Source of the DNA: JAEUIE01 sp035430005
GTDB taxonomy: Bacteria > Planctomycetota > Planctomycetia > Gemmatales > HRBIN36
Length of the DNA stretch: 64,000 bases
NCBI GenBank assembly: GCA_035430005.1
Contig: DAOMFV010000001.1
Coordinates: 1 to 64,000 of the forward strand
Direction: 5' to 3'
Part shown: piece by piece, positions 1-8,926 of the stretch
Numbering within the stretch: the stretch's first letter is position 1
Layout: every line of letters begins with the position of its first letter
Made by a program: the position numbers and the translations under genes
Notes under the pieces: model-generated
Database searches by the model: none
Seen by the model: the letters and a program-made list of their open reading frames with translations, nothing else
What the model was told of the DNA's origin: nothing

Positions 1-1314
1 GAAATGGAAGAAAGCATCTTCGAGGAAGGCCTCGGCTTTGATGGCTCCTCCATCCGCGGCTGGCAGGCGATCAACGAATCCGACATGCTCGTCATCCCCC
101 AAGCTGAGACAGCATTTGTCGATCCCTTCACCGCCACCCCCACCCTGACGATTATTTGTAATATTCAGGACCCTCTAACCCGCGAGGACTACTCCCGTGA
201 TCCTCGCAACATCGCCCGCAAAGCGGTGAACTACATGAAGGCACAGGGATTGGCAGACGTCGCTTACTTCGGTCCTGAACCGGAGTTTTTTGTTTTTGAT
301 ACCGTCCGCTTCGATCAGAACCAGCACTCGGGTTACTACTTCCTCGATTCCGAAGAAGGCGCCTGGAACACCGGCCGTGAGTTCGAACTCGATGGCCGAC
401 CCAACCTCGGCTACAAGCTTCGCTACAAGGAAGGCTACTTCCCCTGCCCGCCTGCCGACTCTCAGGACGACATGCGTTCCGAGATGATGCTCATCATGAA
501 CGAATGCGGCATGCAGGTCGAACGCCAGCACCATGAAGTCGCCACCGGCGGCCAGGCTGAAATTGATATCCGCTTCAACGACCTTGTCACCATGGCTGAC
601 AACGTCCTCAAGCTCAAGTACATCGTCAAGAACGTCGCCAAGCGGCATGGCAAGACAGCCACGTTCATGCCCAAGCCCCTTTTCGGCGATAACGGCTCCG
701 GAATGCACGTCCACGCCAGCTTGTGGAAGGGTGGCACCAACCTCTTCGCCGGCTCTGGCTACGCCGGCATGTCCGACATGGCTATGTACGCTATCGGCGG
801 CTTGCTCAAGCACGCCCCGGCCCTGTGCGGCTTCTGCAACCCCACCACCAACAGCTACAAGCGACTGGTGCCCGGTTACGAAGCTCCGGTCAACCTGGCT
901 TACAGCCGACGTAACCGATCCGCTTCCATTCGCATCCCGGTCTACAGCCCTTCCCCCAAGCAGAAGCGACTGGAGTTCCGTTGTCCTGATCCCTCATGTA
1001 ATCCCTACCTCGCCTTCGCCGCCATGTTGATGGCGATGATCGACGGCATCCAGAACAAGGTCCACCCCGGCGAACCGTTGGACAAGGACATCTACGATCT
1101 GGAACCAGAAGAATTGGCCAAGGTCCCCAAGGCGCCAGGCAGCCTGGAAGAGGCCTTGAGCTGCCTGAGAAAGGGCCACCAGTTCCTCCTCAAGGGCGAT
1201 GTCTTCACCCCCGACGTGATCGACACTTGGATCTGGTACAAGACCGAAAAGGAAGCTGATGCCGTCAGACTGCGTCCGCATCCTTATGAATTCATGATGT
1301 ATTACGACATCTAA
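1..1314 (+). CDS. glnA: Glutamine synthetase type I (5' end cut off)
   Basis: This enzyme makes glutamine from glutamate, ammonia and ATP in the cytoplasm. The reading frame is open from base 1, and the first visible Met (base 4) is internal: the N-terminal beta-grasp residues before FEEGLGFDGSSIRGW are outside the window, so roughly the first 35-40 residues are missing. Visible GS-I signatures are the GFDGSS loop, FGPEPEFF, the ATP-binding KPLFGDNGSGMH stretch, NPTTNSYKRLVPGYEAP and the Arg-rich NRSASIRIP segment. A Tyr lies in DIYDLEPEE, where the adenylylated Tyr of GS-I sits in other bacteria, so control by adenylylation is possible. A strong terminator follows the stop codon. The family call is certain; regulation is inferred. 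Confidence 0.97.
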   Translation, partial: EMEESIFEEGLGFDGSSIRGWQAINESDMLVIPQAETAFVDPFTATPTLTIICNIQDPLTREDYSRDPRNIARKAVNYMKAQGLADVAYFGPEPEFFVFDTVRFDQNQHSGYYFLDSEEGAWNTGREFELDGRPNLGYKLRYKEGYFPCPPADSQDDMRSEMMLIMNECGMQVERQHHEVATGGQAEIDIRFNDLVTMADNVLKLKYIVKNVAKRHGKTATFMPKPLFGDNGSGMHVHASLWKGGTNLFAGSGYAGMSDMAMYAIGGLLKHAPALCGFCNPTTNSYKRLVPGYEAPVNLAYSRRNRSASIRIPVYSPSPKQKRLEFRCPDPSCNPYLAFAAMLMAMIDGIQNKVHPGEPLDKDIYDLEPEELAKVPKAPGSLEEALSCLRKGHQFLLKGDVFTPDVIDTWIWYKTEKEADAVRLRPHPYEFMMYYDI

Positions 1315-1460
1315 GCTGTCAGCCGTCAGCTATCAGCCACACAGAGGCAGGGGTTTCCCCTGCCTTTGTCTTTTTGGACACAACGATAATCCGAACCATA
1401 GCTTGTCGATCCTGTCTGTTATTTATGGGCTGATAGCTGAAAGCTGATAGCTGACAGCTT
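1313..1460. repeat. Inverted repeat around the glnA terminator
   Basis: The motif AGCTGTCAGC..TCAGCTATCAGC begins at the glnA stop codon (1313-1337). It returns inverted at 1429-1460 as GCTGATAGCTGAAAGCTGATAGCTGACAGC. The two arms enclose the terminator and about 50 bases of non-coding DNA. It looks like a small dispersed intergenic element; no protein is encoded. Confidence 0.6.
1345..1375 (+). terminator. Rho-independent terminator of glnA
   Basis: A perfect 9-bp stem (AGGCAGGGG / CCCCTGCCT) with a TTT loop is followed by a T-rich run (TTGTCTTTTT). It starts about 30 bases after the glnA stop codon. Confidence 0.85.
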
Positions 1461-1512
1461 TTCACCATTGCCGATGTGGTGATGGTCGCTAGAAAAATAG
1501 TCCAAAGTTCAT

Positions 1513-1585
<73 letters not shown>

Positions 1586-1653
1586 CTTTTATGAACTACT
1601 TGCGTATCATTTTGATTCCTTAAATCGATCAACTGCGGTTACCGCTGCCTGTT

Positions 1654-4419
1654 TCATTTTGAGACTGGTTGAACCTTAGCCTTCCACTTCGCTGCCTCCT
1701 CAGGCTTTCCCGTTTTCTCGTAGAGTGTCGCCAGCCAGCCGGCGATGCGGGGCCTCTGGACGACAGCATCTTTGTATTTGTCTGGCGTGATCATCTCGTA
1801 TGCTCGCAGCAGAAGGGGCTCTGCCTCGGTGTACTTTCCTTGCATATGAAGCACGATGCCTAGGTTCTGTTCCAGGATATCGGGATTGGCACCGAACAGG
1901 CGATACTTGTCCCGGGCTTCCAGGCATTCCCGAAAGAGGGGCTCTGCCTCAACGTACTTCTTCACATTGAGGTAGACTTGTGCCAAGGCCATCTTGGTTC
2001 TCAAGGTATTGACATGGCTGGGCCCCAACTTACTGACACAGTAGTCGACGTTTTCCATAAACAGGGGTTCTGCCTGGGCATACTGTTTTAGATCATCAAA
2101 GTAACAGGCGAGGTTGAAGCGAGTGGCCAGCGTCGTGGGATGATCCGGGCCGTGTTTCTTGACCTTCTGTTGGAGCACTTCGGTGAAGAGGGCAATAGCC
2201 TCATCGTGTTTACCCATCTTCTTCAGCAACAAAGCGTAGTTGCCCCGTGACACCAGCGTGTCGGGATGGTCAGCTCCCAGTTTGGATTCACGAATAGCGA
2301 TGATAGTTTCGAAGAGTGACTTAGCATCAGCGAGTTTCCCTTGATTCATCAGGTTCAGTCCCAGGTTTTCCTGATTGGAAATCACGTCATGATGGTCGGC
2401 ACCGAGCTCCTTCAGACGCACGGCCAGCGCCTGGCGGAAGAGTGGTTCCGCTTCCGTGTAGCGTTCTTGATGGTCAAGTGCTGAAGCCAGTTCATGTTGA
2501 GCCATGGCAACAGAGAGAGGAGGAAGCTGCTTGACGTGAGTTAACACCTCACGCACCAGTTTTTCTGCATCAGCAGGCTTCCGTTGCTTATTTAACAGTT
2601 TGGCTTCACGCAGTCGCGCATGCAAGGTGTCGGGATGATCGGCTCCTTTCTTCTCTGTTTCTTTCTTGACCGTCGACTCCCGAAGCCGAGCTGCTTCCTC
2701 ATACTGCCCTTGGCGTTCCCGCAGGTATGCCATGTTGCTATTGGCCTGGATCCGCTTTTCATGATTTGCATCCAGATGCAGTTCACCCAGTTCCACCGCT
2801 CGAAGTAAATGCTTCTCCGCCTCAATATACAAACCCAGGGACTCGTACACCCCGCCGAGCGTAGTCCGGATGGCCATCTCGGTAAAGGGGGCATCGTTAA
2901 ACTTGCCTTCGATCTTCGCCGCAGCGCGATCCACCAGGGTCCGCACTTTCAGGTCAGCGGAACGTTCGCCTGCCTCCTTGGGCTGTCGACTCATATTTGC
3001 CTGGCCGAGGAGATCATCCAACAGGAAGTTATTCACGACCTTGGTGATATTGGACGCCTGCTCGGTCTGTTCCCTCTGTAGACGTTCAGCCTTTTCAGCC
3101 AGTTCGGCCCGGTCGCGCTGCTTCCAGGCCAAGATCATTCCCCAAGTGGTGCCGATGATGCCGGCCAAGAGTAACAACACCATAGCAGCGGCAGCCAGCA
3201 CCGCGCCCCGATGGCGTCTTACAAACTTCCGAATCTTATAGCTGGCCGACGGAGGCCCGGCCGAAACGGGTTCATTATTCAGAAAGCGGTTCACATCTTC
3301 GGCCAGAGCGTTGGCTGAAGCATAGCGGCGATTGCGATCCTTCTCCAGCGTCTTCATCACGATCCAGTCGAGGTCGCCCCGCAGAAAGCGGCCCAGCCTG
3401 GCAGGCTCCATGTCTCGCCGGACAGCGATACTGGGAAGAGAATCGGTCGACGAAAGCCTGGTGCTCGGTTTGGGCGGTTCCTCTTCCTGGATGAGCCGCT
3501 TCACTTCATCCCAGGCAGCGGTACGGAAGCGTTCTCGTTCCAGCGGTGTAGTGCCGGTTAGCAATTCATAAAGTACGACTCCCAGAGCGAAGATATCAGC
3601 ACGGGTATCAACATCAAGATTTTTCTGTTCCACCTGCTCAGGTGCCATGTAGAGCGGGGTACCCACCACGGTTCCCAGTGACGTGTGCAGGGTTTGCTCG
3701 GTCAGCATCAACGAGGGTTGAATCGCCTTGGCCAGCCCGAAGTCAATTACCTTTGGTACCGACTTGCCTTCTTGTTCCATGACCAACAGGTTGCTCGGCT
3801 TGAGATCACGATGCAGGATGCCCTTCTGATGGGCATGTTGGACTGCCTGGCAGATCTGGGTGAAGAGTTGCAGCCGATGCTTGATGGAGAGTTGCTTGTC
3901 GTCGCAGTAACGGGTGACAGGAATGCCCCGTACCAGTTCCATGACAAAGTAGGGCCTGCCATCCGCCATCGCTCCGCCATCGAGGATGCGTGCAATATGG
4001 GGGTGATCCATCAAGGCCAGAGCTTGGCGCTCAGCATCAAAACGGGCGAGCACCTGCTGCGAATCCATGCCAGGCTTGATGAGCTTGACTGCCACGAGGC
4101 GTCGCACCGGTTCCAGTTGTTCCGCCTTCCAGACAGCCCCCATGCCCCCTTCGCCAATCGGTGCGATGAGCTTGTAACGCTGCCCGATGACCTGTCCTTC
4201 TTGATCGCTTCCGAAACTCTGTGGTGCGACATGGACTGGATCGGTAAGGGGTTGCTCTCCTGTCTTTTCACGCAGGAATGGGCCGGCCTCGAGATGAGCT
4301 TTCAGCAGCGCCTCAACCCGTTTCCGTTGGTCGGCATCTTCTGCTTTTTGTTGAAGAAACTGTGCCAGATCGGATGCGGTCACCTCCAAAGCGGCGATGA
4401 AAAGTTCTTTATCAGACAT
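1654..4419 (-). CDS. Ser/Thr protein kinase with transmembrane segment and TPR repeats
   Basis: A membrane-anchored eukaryotic-type kinase of 921 residues. The kinase domain spans about residues 81-380: glycine loop IGEGGMG (88-94), VAVKLIK with the ATP-binding Lys at about 112, catalytic HRDLKPSN (203-210) and DFG (226-228), all intact. A basic stretch and a hydrophobic segment (about 405-431) suggest one membrane span, followed by a short coiled region and about ten TPR units of the kinesin-light-chain/NPHP3 type (about 510-900; repeated 'GADHPDTL'-like units). An ECF sigma factor gene lies 180 bases upstream on the same strand. This pairing is frequent in planctomycetes and suggests the kinase and sigma factor act in one signalling pathway. 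The external signal is unknown. Confidence 0.93.
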   Translation of the reverse strand: MSDKELFIAALEVTASDLAQFLQQKAEDADQRKRVEALLKAHLEAGPFLREKTGEQPLTDPVHVAPQSFGSDQEGQVIGQRYKLIAPIGEGGMGAVWKAEQLEPVRRLVAVKLIKPGMDSQQVLARFDAERQALALMDHPHIARILDGGAMADGRPYFVMELVRGIPVTRYCDDKQLSIKHRLQLFTQICQAVQHAHQKGILHRDLKPSNLLVMEQEGKSVPKVIDFGLAKAIQPSLMLTEQTLHTSLGTVVGTPLYMAPEQVEQKNLDVDTRADIFALGVVLYELLTGTTPLERERFRTAAWDEVKRLIQEEEPPKPSTRLSSTDSLPSIAVRRDMEPARLGRFLRGDLDWIVMKTLEKDRNRRYASANALAEDVNRFLNNEPVSAGPPSASYKIRKFVRRHRGAVLAAAAMVLLLLAGIIGTTWGMILAWKQRDRAELAEKAERLQREQTEQASNITKVVNNFLLDDLLGQANMSRQPKEAGERSADLKVRTLVDRAAAKIEGKFNDAPFTEMAIRTTLGGVYESLGLYIEAEKHLLRAVELGELHLDANHEKRIQANSNMAYLRERQGQYEEAARLRESTVKKETEKKGADHPDTLHARLREAKLLNKQRKPADAEKLVREVLTHVKQLPPLSVAMAQHELASALDHQERYTEAEPLFRQALAVRLKELGADHHDVISNQENLGLNLMNQGKLADAKSLFETIIAIRESKLGADHPDTLVSRGNYALLLKKMGKHDEAIALFTEVLQQKVKKHGPDHPTTLATRFNLACYFDDLKQYAQAEPLFMENVDYCVSKLGPSHVNTLRTKMALAQVYLNVKKYVEAEPLFRECLEARDKYRLFGANPDILEQNLGIVLHMQGKYTEAEPLLLRAYEMITPDKYKDAVVQRPRIAGWLATLYEKTGKPEEAAKWKAKVQPVSK

Positions 4420-4513
4420 AGTGCATTCCCGTGTTCACTCTACCATGCGATAAAATGGGATTAATCCGCCAGAATCGTTGTGATGTGGGATGGCGAGACG
4501 GAAATGTTCAAGG

Positions 4514-4594
4514 GTGCCACCGTTTCGGTACTCCTTAACGGTGCTGAGCAACCGTCAAGTCCGGCACTGTCAGGGAGTACTGAGACAGTGGCAC
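4514..4594. repeat. Imperfect palindrome between sigma factor and kinase genes
   Basis: GTGCCACCGTTTCGGTACTCC at 4514-4534 pairs with the inverse of 4574-4594 at about 18 of 21 positions. The space between holds related shorter pieces. It lies in the 180-bp gap between the sigma factor and the kinase. It looks like a small non-autonomous repeat; it could also affect the transcript joining the two genes. Confidence 0.55.
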
Positions 4595-4599
4595 TCATT

Positions 4600-5169
4600 T
4601 TACTCCTGCAACCGTTGATACAGCCACGCCCTGGCATACGCCCATTGCCGCTCGGCGGAACGAAGGGGCAGGTCCAGCAACTCCGCTACCTCCGGCATCG
4701 ACCGACCAGCAAACCACCGGAGATTCACCAGCTCAGCAGCGACCGGGTCCTCCAGCGCCAAACCGTCTAAAGCGGTGGCGAGCGATTCCAGATAGTTGTC
4801 GTCTTCAGGTGCGGCTGGATTGAAGGTTTCCAGATCGATGCGCTGCATCTGGCCACCGTGTTTGACAGTCTTCTTGCGACGGTGATTGTCGATGAGAATC
4901 CGCCTCATTGCCTCAGCTGCCGCTGCAAAGAAGTAGCGGCGATCCGAGAACTTCGCTGTATCGCTCGTTCGACCTGAGGGGCTTCCTACCAGGCGCAGAA
5001 ATGCTTCGTGGACGAGCGCGGTGGGCTGCAACGTCTGTCCCGGTTGCTCGCTCGCCATCTGCCGGGCTGCCAGTGTTCGCAGCTCATCGTAAACCCGTGG
5101 CAACAGTGCATGGAACGCCTGTCGGTCGCCCTTGGCAGCAGCATCCAGCATTTGGGTAATATCTGTCAT
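4600..5169 (-). CDS. ECF-type RNA polymerase sigma factor
   Basis: A 189-residue sigma-70 family protein. The start is placed at MTDITQMLD rather than at an earlier in-frame Met 22 codons upstream, because family members begin with this segment (D-A-A-KGD-R-AFHALLPRVYDELRTLAA). Region 2 includes TLQPTALVHEAFLRLV and RRYFFAAAAEAMRRILIDNHRR; region 4 is LEDPVAAELVNLRWFAGRSMPEVAELLDLPLRSAERQW. The length and motifs fit the planctomycete 'TIGR02999-like' ECF group that travels with Ser/Thr kinases. No anti-sigma factor is seen; the kinase downstream is the likely partner. Confidence 0.93.
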   Translation of the reverse strand: MTDITQMLDAAAKGDRQAFHALLPRVYDELRTLAARQMASEQPGQTLQPTALVHEAFLRLVGSPSGRTSDTAKFSDRRYFFAAAAEAMRRILIDNHRRKKTVKHGGQMQRIDLETFNPAAPEDDNYLESLATALDGLALEDPVAAELVNLRWFAGRSMPEVAELLDLPLRSAERQWAYARAWLYQRLQE

Positions 5170-5283
5170 GCTTCCACAGTAATCCGCCCGGCACGGAATG
5201 TCCAACAATTGCTGGCGGGGGGACGTTGCTTTCACGCAGGTAACTTCAGGAGACCTTATTTCACATCCCTTGGAGGAATTGAG

Positions 5284-5979
5284 ATGCCCCGCCTTGTTTT
5301 ACTTCTGATGTGCCTGGGAGCATTTTGCTCTCCACGGCATCTCTATGGTCAATTACTTGTGAATGGGGGGTTTGAATCCCCTGTTCTAAGCCCGGGCTCC
5401 TATCTCACCATCACTCCTGGCACCGAGCCCAGTGGCTTTGGCTGGTCCGTGCTGAGTGGCTCCGTGGATGTGGGATACACCCCGATCCTTCCCTTTGTTG
5501 CATATCCGGCTTACCAGGGCAATCAGGGGCTCGACCTCAATGGAGTCAATCGAGGGGCAATTTTCCAGGACTTCGCCACCGTCCTTGGCAAGACCTACAC
5601 CGTCTCCTTTGCCTATGCTGATAACCCCGATGAACTGGGGCAACTTAAATCAGCCAGCGTGGTGGTCACCAATGTGGCTAACAGCGCTATCTTGATGTCA
5701 GATAATATCTTCCATTCCTCCTCGACGAACATTCCACCCAACGCTGACTTTTTCATCTTCGGCGACAGCTTCGTTGCCACGGGGACAAATACTCGCTTAA
5801 CTATCTCTTCTACCTCCGCCAGCAATACGGCCAGCGGTGGAATCTTCATTGATGCAGTCTCTGTCGCCGTGGCTGTCCCTGAACCTTCGTCATTGCTCCT
5901 GCTCGGTTCTGCTGGAGTGCTTGGGGTGAGTGCGACTACCTACTGGAAGCGACGAAAGCACAACAGAAAAGTAATCTGA
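5284..5979 (+). CDS. PEP-CTERM sorted extracellular protein with DUF642-like domain
   Basis: A secreted protein of 231 residues. A signal peptide (MPRLVLLLMCLGAFC...) is followed by LLVNGGFESP, typical of DUF642/carbohydrate-binding-like beta domains. The C-terminus is a textbook PEP-CTERM tail: VPEPSS, a hydrophobic span LLLLGSAGVLGVSA and a basic end KRRKHNRK, which an exosortase would process. The start is ATG 5284, behind a good ribosome site (GGAGGA); the frame is open further upstream but that part runs antisense to the sigma gene. It likely ends in the cell envelope or extracellular matrix. Substrate unknown. A terminator follows. Confidence 0.88.
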   Translation: MPRLVLLLMCLGAFCSPRHLYGQLLVNGGFESPVLSPGSYLTITPGTEPSGFGWSVLSGSVDVGYTPILPFVAYPAYQGNQGLDLNGVNRGAIFQDFATVLGKTYTVSFAYADNPDELGQLKSASVVVTNVANSAILMSDNIFHSSSTNIPPNADFFIFGDSFVATGTNTRLTISSTSASNTASGGIFIDAVSVAVAVPEPSSLLLLGSAGVLGVSATTYWKRRKHNRKVI

Positions 5980-6005
5980 ACAGAGCCGTTTTGATGTCCT
6001 GGAAG

Positions 6006-6032
6006 CCTCGCCCGAACTCGGCGAGGTTTTTT
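6006..6032 (+). terminator. Rho-independent terminator after the PEP-CTERM gene
   Basis: A 7-bp stem CCTCGCC/GGCGAGG with a 7-nt loop is followed by TTTTTT, 26 bases after the stop codon. Confidence 0.8.
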
Positions 6033-6181
6033 GCCTCTATCAAGTATATGTTTCAATCAAAACCATCGACGTCAGAAATGATCAAGAAATGAATACGATG
6101 GCTCATCCGTACAATCTTGGTAGCATCCTCAGCGAATAACGATTACGCTGCATCAGTCTCCTTTCCGTTGAGATAGAACAC

Positions 6182-8329
6182 ATGCGCATTGAACTACGTT
6201 TGATAACCTTTCTAGCCGGTGCCTGCCTGGCCTTGCTTGCCGGTTCTCTCTTCGCCAAAGACGACAAGCGCGACAGCCTCTGGACAGCGGTGAGAGCCGG
6301 CGATGTGAAGGCCATTGAAGCTGCCCTGGATAAGGGTGCGGACATCAATGCAAAAAACGAGATGGGTGTCTCGGCACTGTGGATCGCTGCCAGCAAAGGA
6401 AAACAGGAGGTGATCGAACTGTTGGTCAAACGTGGCGCTGATGTCAATGCCCGTGATGGCATCTGGTATCAGACGCCGCTAAGTACGGTGACAACGGGGA
6501 AAAAGTTAGACGCCGCCAAGCTGCTGATCAAAGCGGGTGCCAGGGATGTTGATACGGCGCTGCATCTGGCTGCGACCACCAGCAACGAAGCCATGGTGAA
6601 GATGATTCTGGAAGAGGGAAAAGTCAGCCAGGATGCACTCGATTCCGCGTTACTGACTGCCACGACGAATAAGAATGAAAAGCTTCAGGAGGCCATGAAG
6701 CAGGCGGGTGCCAAGGTCATTCCCGTTGCTTCAGAAGCTGATCGGAAGAAATGGGAGAAAATCGCCGGCAGTTACGAAAGCGATGGCGGGGCGAATCTTG
6801 TCATCACCCTGAAGGAAGTTGGACTGATGGGTAGCGGTCGTTGGCTCAAGCCAACCGGTCCCGATACCTTCGTCCCGCTCGGGTCCGAAGGGGCCGGCTT
6901 CCGGGTCGAATGGAAGGATGGCGAAGTCAGCCGCATCATCATGCGCCGTTTCACCGCCGAGTACGCCTTCTACCGCTTCACCAAGCCCACGGTCACCGCT
7001 GCGGTGCCACTGAAAGTCGGTAGTGATACCGTGACGACACCCATGAACTGGCCTTCGTTCCGTGGCCCCGATGGCACCGGCCTCGCCGACGGTCAGCATC
7101 CTCCCATCACATGGAACGTCAAAGAAGACAAGAATGTTCGCTGGAAGACTCCCATTCCGGGTCTCGGTCATTCGTGCCCGGTAGTGTGGGGCAATCACAT
7201 CTTCCTGACGACCGCCATCAGCAGCAAGCCCGATCAGAAAATCCGCATCGGCAACTACGGCGATGTCGGCTCCGTTGATGACACTACCAAGCACACTTGG
7301 CACGTTCTCTGTATTGATCGAGACAATGGCCAAATCCTCTGGGACCAGAAGGCCTATGAAGGCGTGCCTAAGATCAAACGGCATCTCAAAGGCAGCCAGG
7401 CCAACTGTACCATTGCCGTGGATGGCAATCATGTCATCGCCTGCTTCGGCTCGGAAGGCCTCTACTGCTACGATCATACCGGCAAACAGTTGTGGAAGCG
7501 TGATCTCAGCACGCTCGATTCGAGCTTCTCGCTCGATCAGGAGTATGAATGGGGCTTCGCGAACTCGCCACTCATCCACGATGGGCTGGCGATACTTCAG
7601 TGCGATCTAAGCAAGGATTCCTTCATCGCCGCCTTCAACCTCGAAGATGGCTCCAAGGTCTGGTCGACACCTCGTGATGAAATCCCCTCATGGAGTTCGC
7701 CGGTGATCTGGCGCAATTCGCTGCGGACAGAGATCGTCACCAATGCTTCGCAGTTTGCCCGCAGTTACGATCCCAAGACCGGAGCAGAGCTTTGGCGACT
7801 GGCCAAGAAATCGGAAGCGACGATTCCCGCTCCCGTCTGTGGCAAGGATGTCGTCTACATCGCCAGTGGCAACCGCCCCATCCAGCCAATCTTTGCCATC
7901 AAACCCGGTGCCAGCGGCGACATCTCCCTGAAAGAGAAGGAAGACAAGAACGCTCACATCATTTGGAGCACCATGCGGGGCGGGCCCTACATGCCGACGC
8001 CGATCCTGTATGGCGACTATTTCTACACTTGTTCCAACTCAGGCATTATCGGCTGCTACGAAGCAGCCACCGGGAAAGAAGTCTACAAGAAACGCACCGG
8101 CAGCGGCAGTTACACCGCTTCCCCCGTGGCAGCTGATGGCCGGCTCTACTTCAGTTCCGAGCAGGGCGAAGTGCATGTCGTCAAAGCAGGCCCAGTCTTT
8201 GAACTGCTGGCGGTCAATCCCGCGGATGACTACATCATGGCCACGCCGGCCATCTCCAATGGGTCGTTGATTGTGCGTACTCAGCACTTTCTGCTATCGC
8301 TGGGGAATAAGACCGAGGGCGGAAAGTAG
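6182..8329 (+). CDS. Ankyrin-repeat / PQQ-type beta-propeller fusion protein
   Basis: An exported protein of 715 residues. The N-terminus has a signal peptide (LITFLAGACLALLAGSLFA). About residues 30-180 hold ankyrin repeats (AVRAGDVKAIEAALDKGADINAKNEMGVSALWIAASKG). A linker domain (about 190-285) precedes a PQQ-like/BamB-like propeller (about 290-710), marked by NWPSFRGPDGTG and blades with W-x-(T/K)-P. Many planctomycete proteins begin with the NWPSFRGPxGxG segment; these propellers are quinoprotein-like but often lack known enzyme activity. The ankyrin part probably binds another protein. No cofactor residues could be assigned. Confidence 0.85.
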   Translation: MRIELRLITFLAGACLALLAGSLFAKDDKRDSLWTAVRAGDVKAIEAALDKGADINAKNEMGVSALWIAASKGKQEVIELLVKRGADVNARDGIWYQTPLSTVTTGKKLDAAKLLIKAGARDVDTALHLAATTSNEAMVKMILEEGKVSQDALDSALLTATTNKNEKLQEAMKQAGAKVIPVASEADRKKWEKIAGSYESDGGANLVITLKEVGLMGSGRWLKPTGPDTFVPLGSEGAGFRVEWKDGEVSRIIMRRFTAEYAFYRFTKPTVTAAVPLKVGSDTVTTPMNWPSFRGPDGTGLADGQHPPITWNVKEDKNVRWKTPIPGLGHSCPVVWGNHIFLTTAISSKPDQKIRIGNYGDVGSVDDTTKHTWHVLCIDRDNGQILWDQKAYEGVPKIKRHLKGSQANCTIAVDGNHVIACFGSEGLYCYDHTGKQLWKRDLSTLDSSFSLDQEYEWGFANSPLIHDGLAILQCDLSKDSFIAAFNLEDGSKVWSTPRDEIPSWSSPVIWRNSLRTEIVTNASQFARSYDPKTGAELWRLAKKSEATIPAPVCGKDVVYIASGNRPIQPIFAIKPGASGDISLKEKEDKNAHIIWSTMRGGPYMPTPILYGDYFYTCSNSGIIGCYEAATGKEVYKKRTGSGSYTASPVAADGRLYFSSEQGEVHVVKAGPVFELLAVNPADDYIMATPAISNGSLIVRTQHFLLSLGNKTEGGK

Positions 8330-8331
8330 TA

Positions 8332-8727
8332 CTACTTCTGCCTCGTCAGCTCTGTCCGCTGGTTGCGCTTCTCGTCGATCTGCCATTCGTAGACGAGCCG
8401 ATCAGAAGACAGTTCCTTGATCTGATACGGCCCGGCAGGCATGCCCTTGATGGCGACGGTGAAGGTCTTGTCGTCTTGGAACTGGTAGGTGCCATCGACC
8501 CAGACCTTCCGCTTGCCCATACGGAACTGGCCGTCGGAAGTGAACTCGAAATTAAAGGTCATGCTGGGGGAAGCCTTGCCCTCGATTGCAGGCAGGTTCT
8601 GATACTGCCCTGACCACAGACCGACGATAAGGTTCTTCTTCTCATTCGTCTGTTTCGATTTGCCACACCCGGTCAGCAGCACCATGAATACTATTGCGGA
8701 TATTCCGTACATCCTGGCCATCATCAA
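8332..8727 (-). CDS. Small lipoprotein of unknown function
   Basis: A 131-residue protein with a lipobox (VFMVLLTGC, Cys at about 21), so it should be lipid-anchored. The mature part (WSGQYQNLPAIEG... FNFEFTSDGQFRMGKRKVWVDGTYQFQDDKTFTVAI) has the look of a small beta-barrel of the lipocalin-like 'TIGR03066/DUF' type common in planctomycetes, but I cannot assign a family. It converges on the PQQ protein with only 2 bases between stop codons. Confidence 0.75.
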   Translation of the reverse strand: MMMARMYGISAIVFMVLLTGCGKSKQTNEKKNLIVGLWSGQYQNLPAIEGKASPSMTFNFEFTSDGQFRMGKRKVWVDGTYQFQDDKTFTVAIKGMPAGPYQIKELSSDRLVYEWQIDEKRNQRTELTRQK

Positions 8728-8827
8728 ACTCCTGAACAGAACTGGCTATCTGCTAAGCACCGTTTCATGTTCAATAAGCCATTGATGTGATGAAATTGTC
8801 CGACTATAGCATTTCTCATAAGTGGAT

Positions 8828-8897
8828 TGGGAGGGCGAGGCTCCTGCCGAGCTGTTTTTGCGATGGTTGGAAACTCGGCGGGAGCCTCGCCCTCCCA
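8828..8897. repeat. GC-rich palindromic repeat, family A copy 1
   Basis: A 24-bp arm (core GGGCGAGGCTCCTGCCGAG, 8828-8851) is matched by its inverse at 8874-8897 with one mismatch. The loop contains GCGATGG. Two further copies of the same element lie at about 14547 and 17961. Confidence 0.85.
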
Positions 8898-8926
8898 GGC
8901 AACATTCCAGCGAATTCAGAAGATCT

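Noticed and set aside
175..813. Long open frame opposite glnA on the minus strand.
   Set aside because: It is a shadow of a highly conserved gene in GC-rich DNA; the protein has no family features.
3685..4464. 259-codon frame opposite the kinase gene.
   Set aside because: Antisense to a clear kinase domain; composition is not protein-like.
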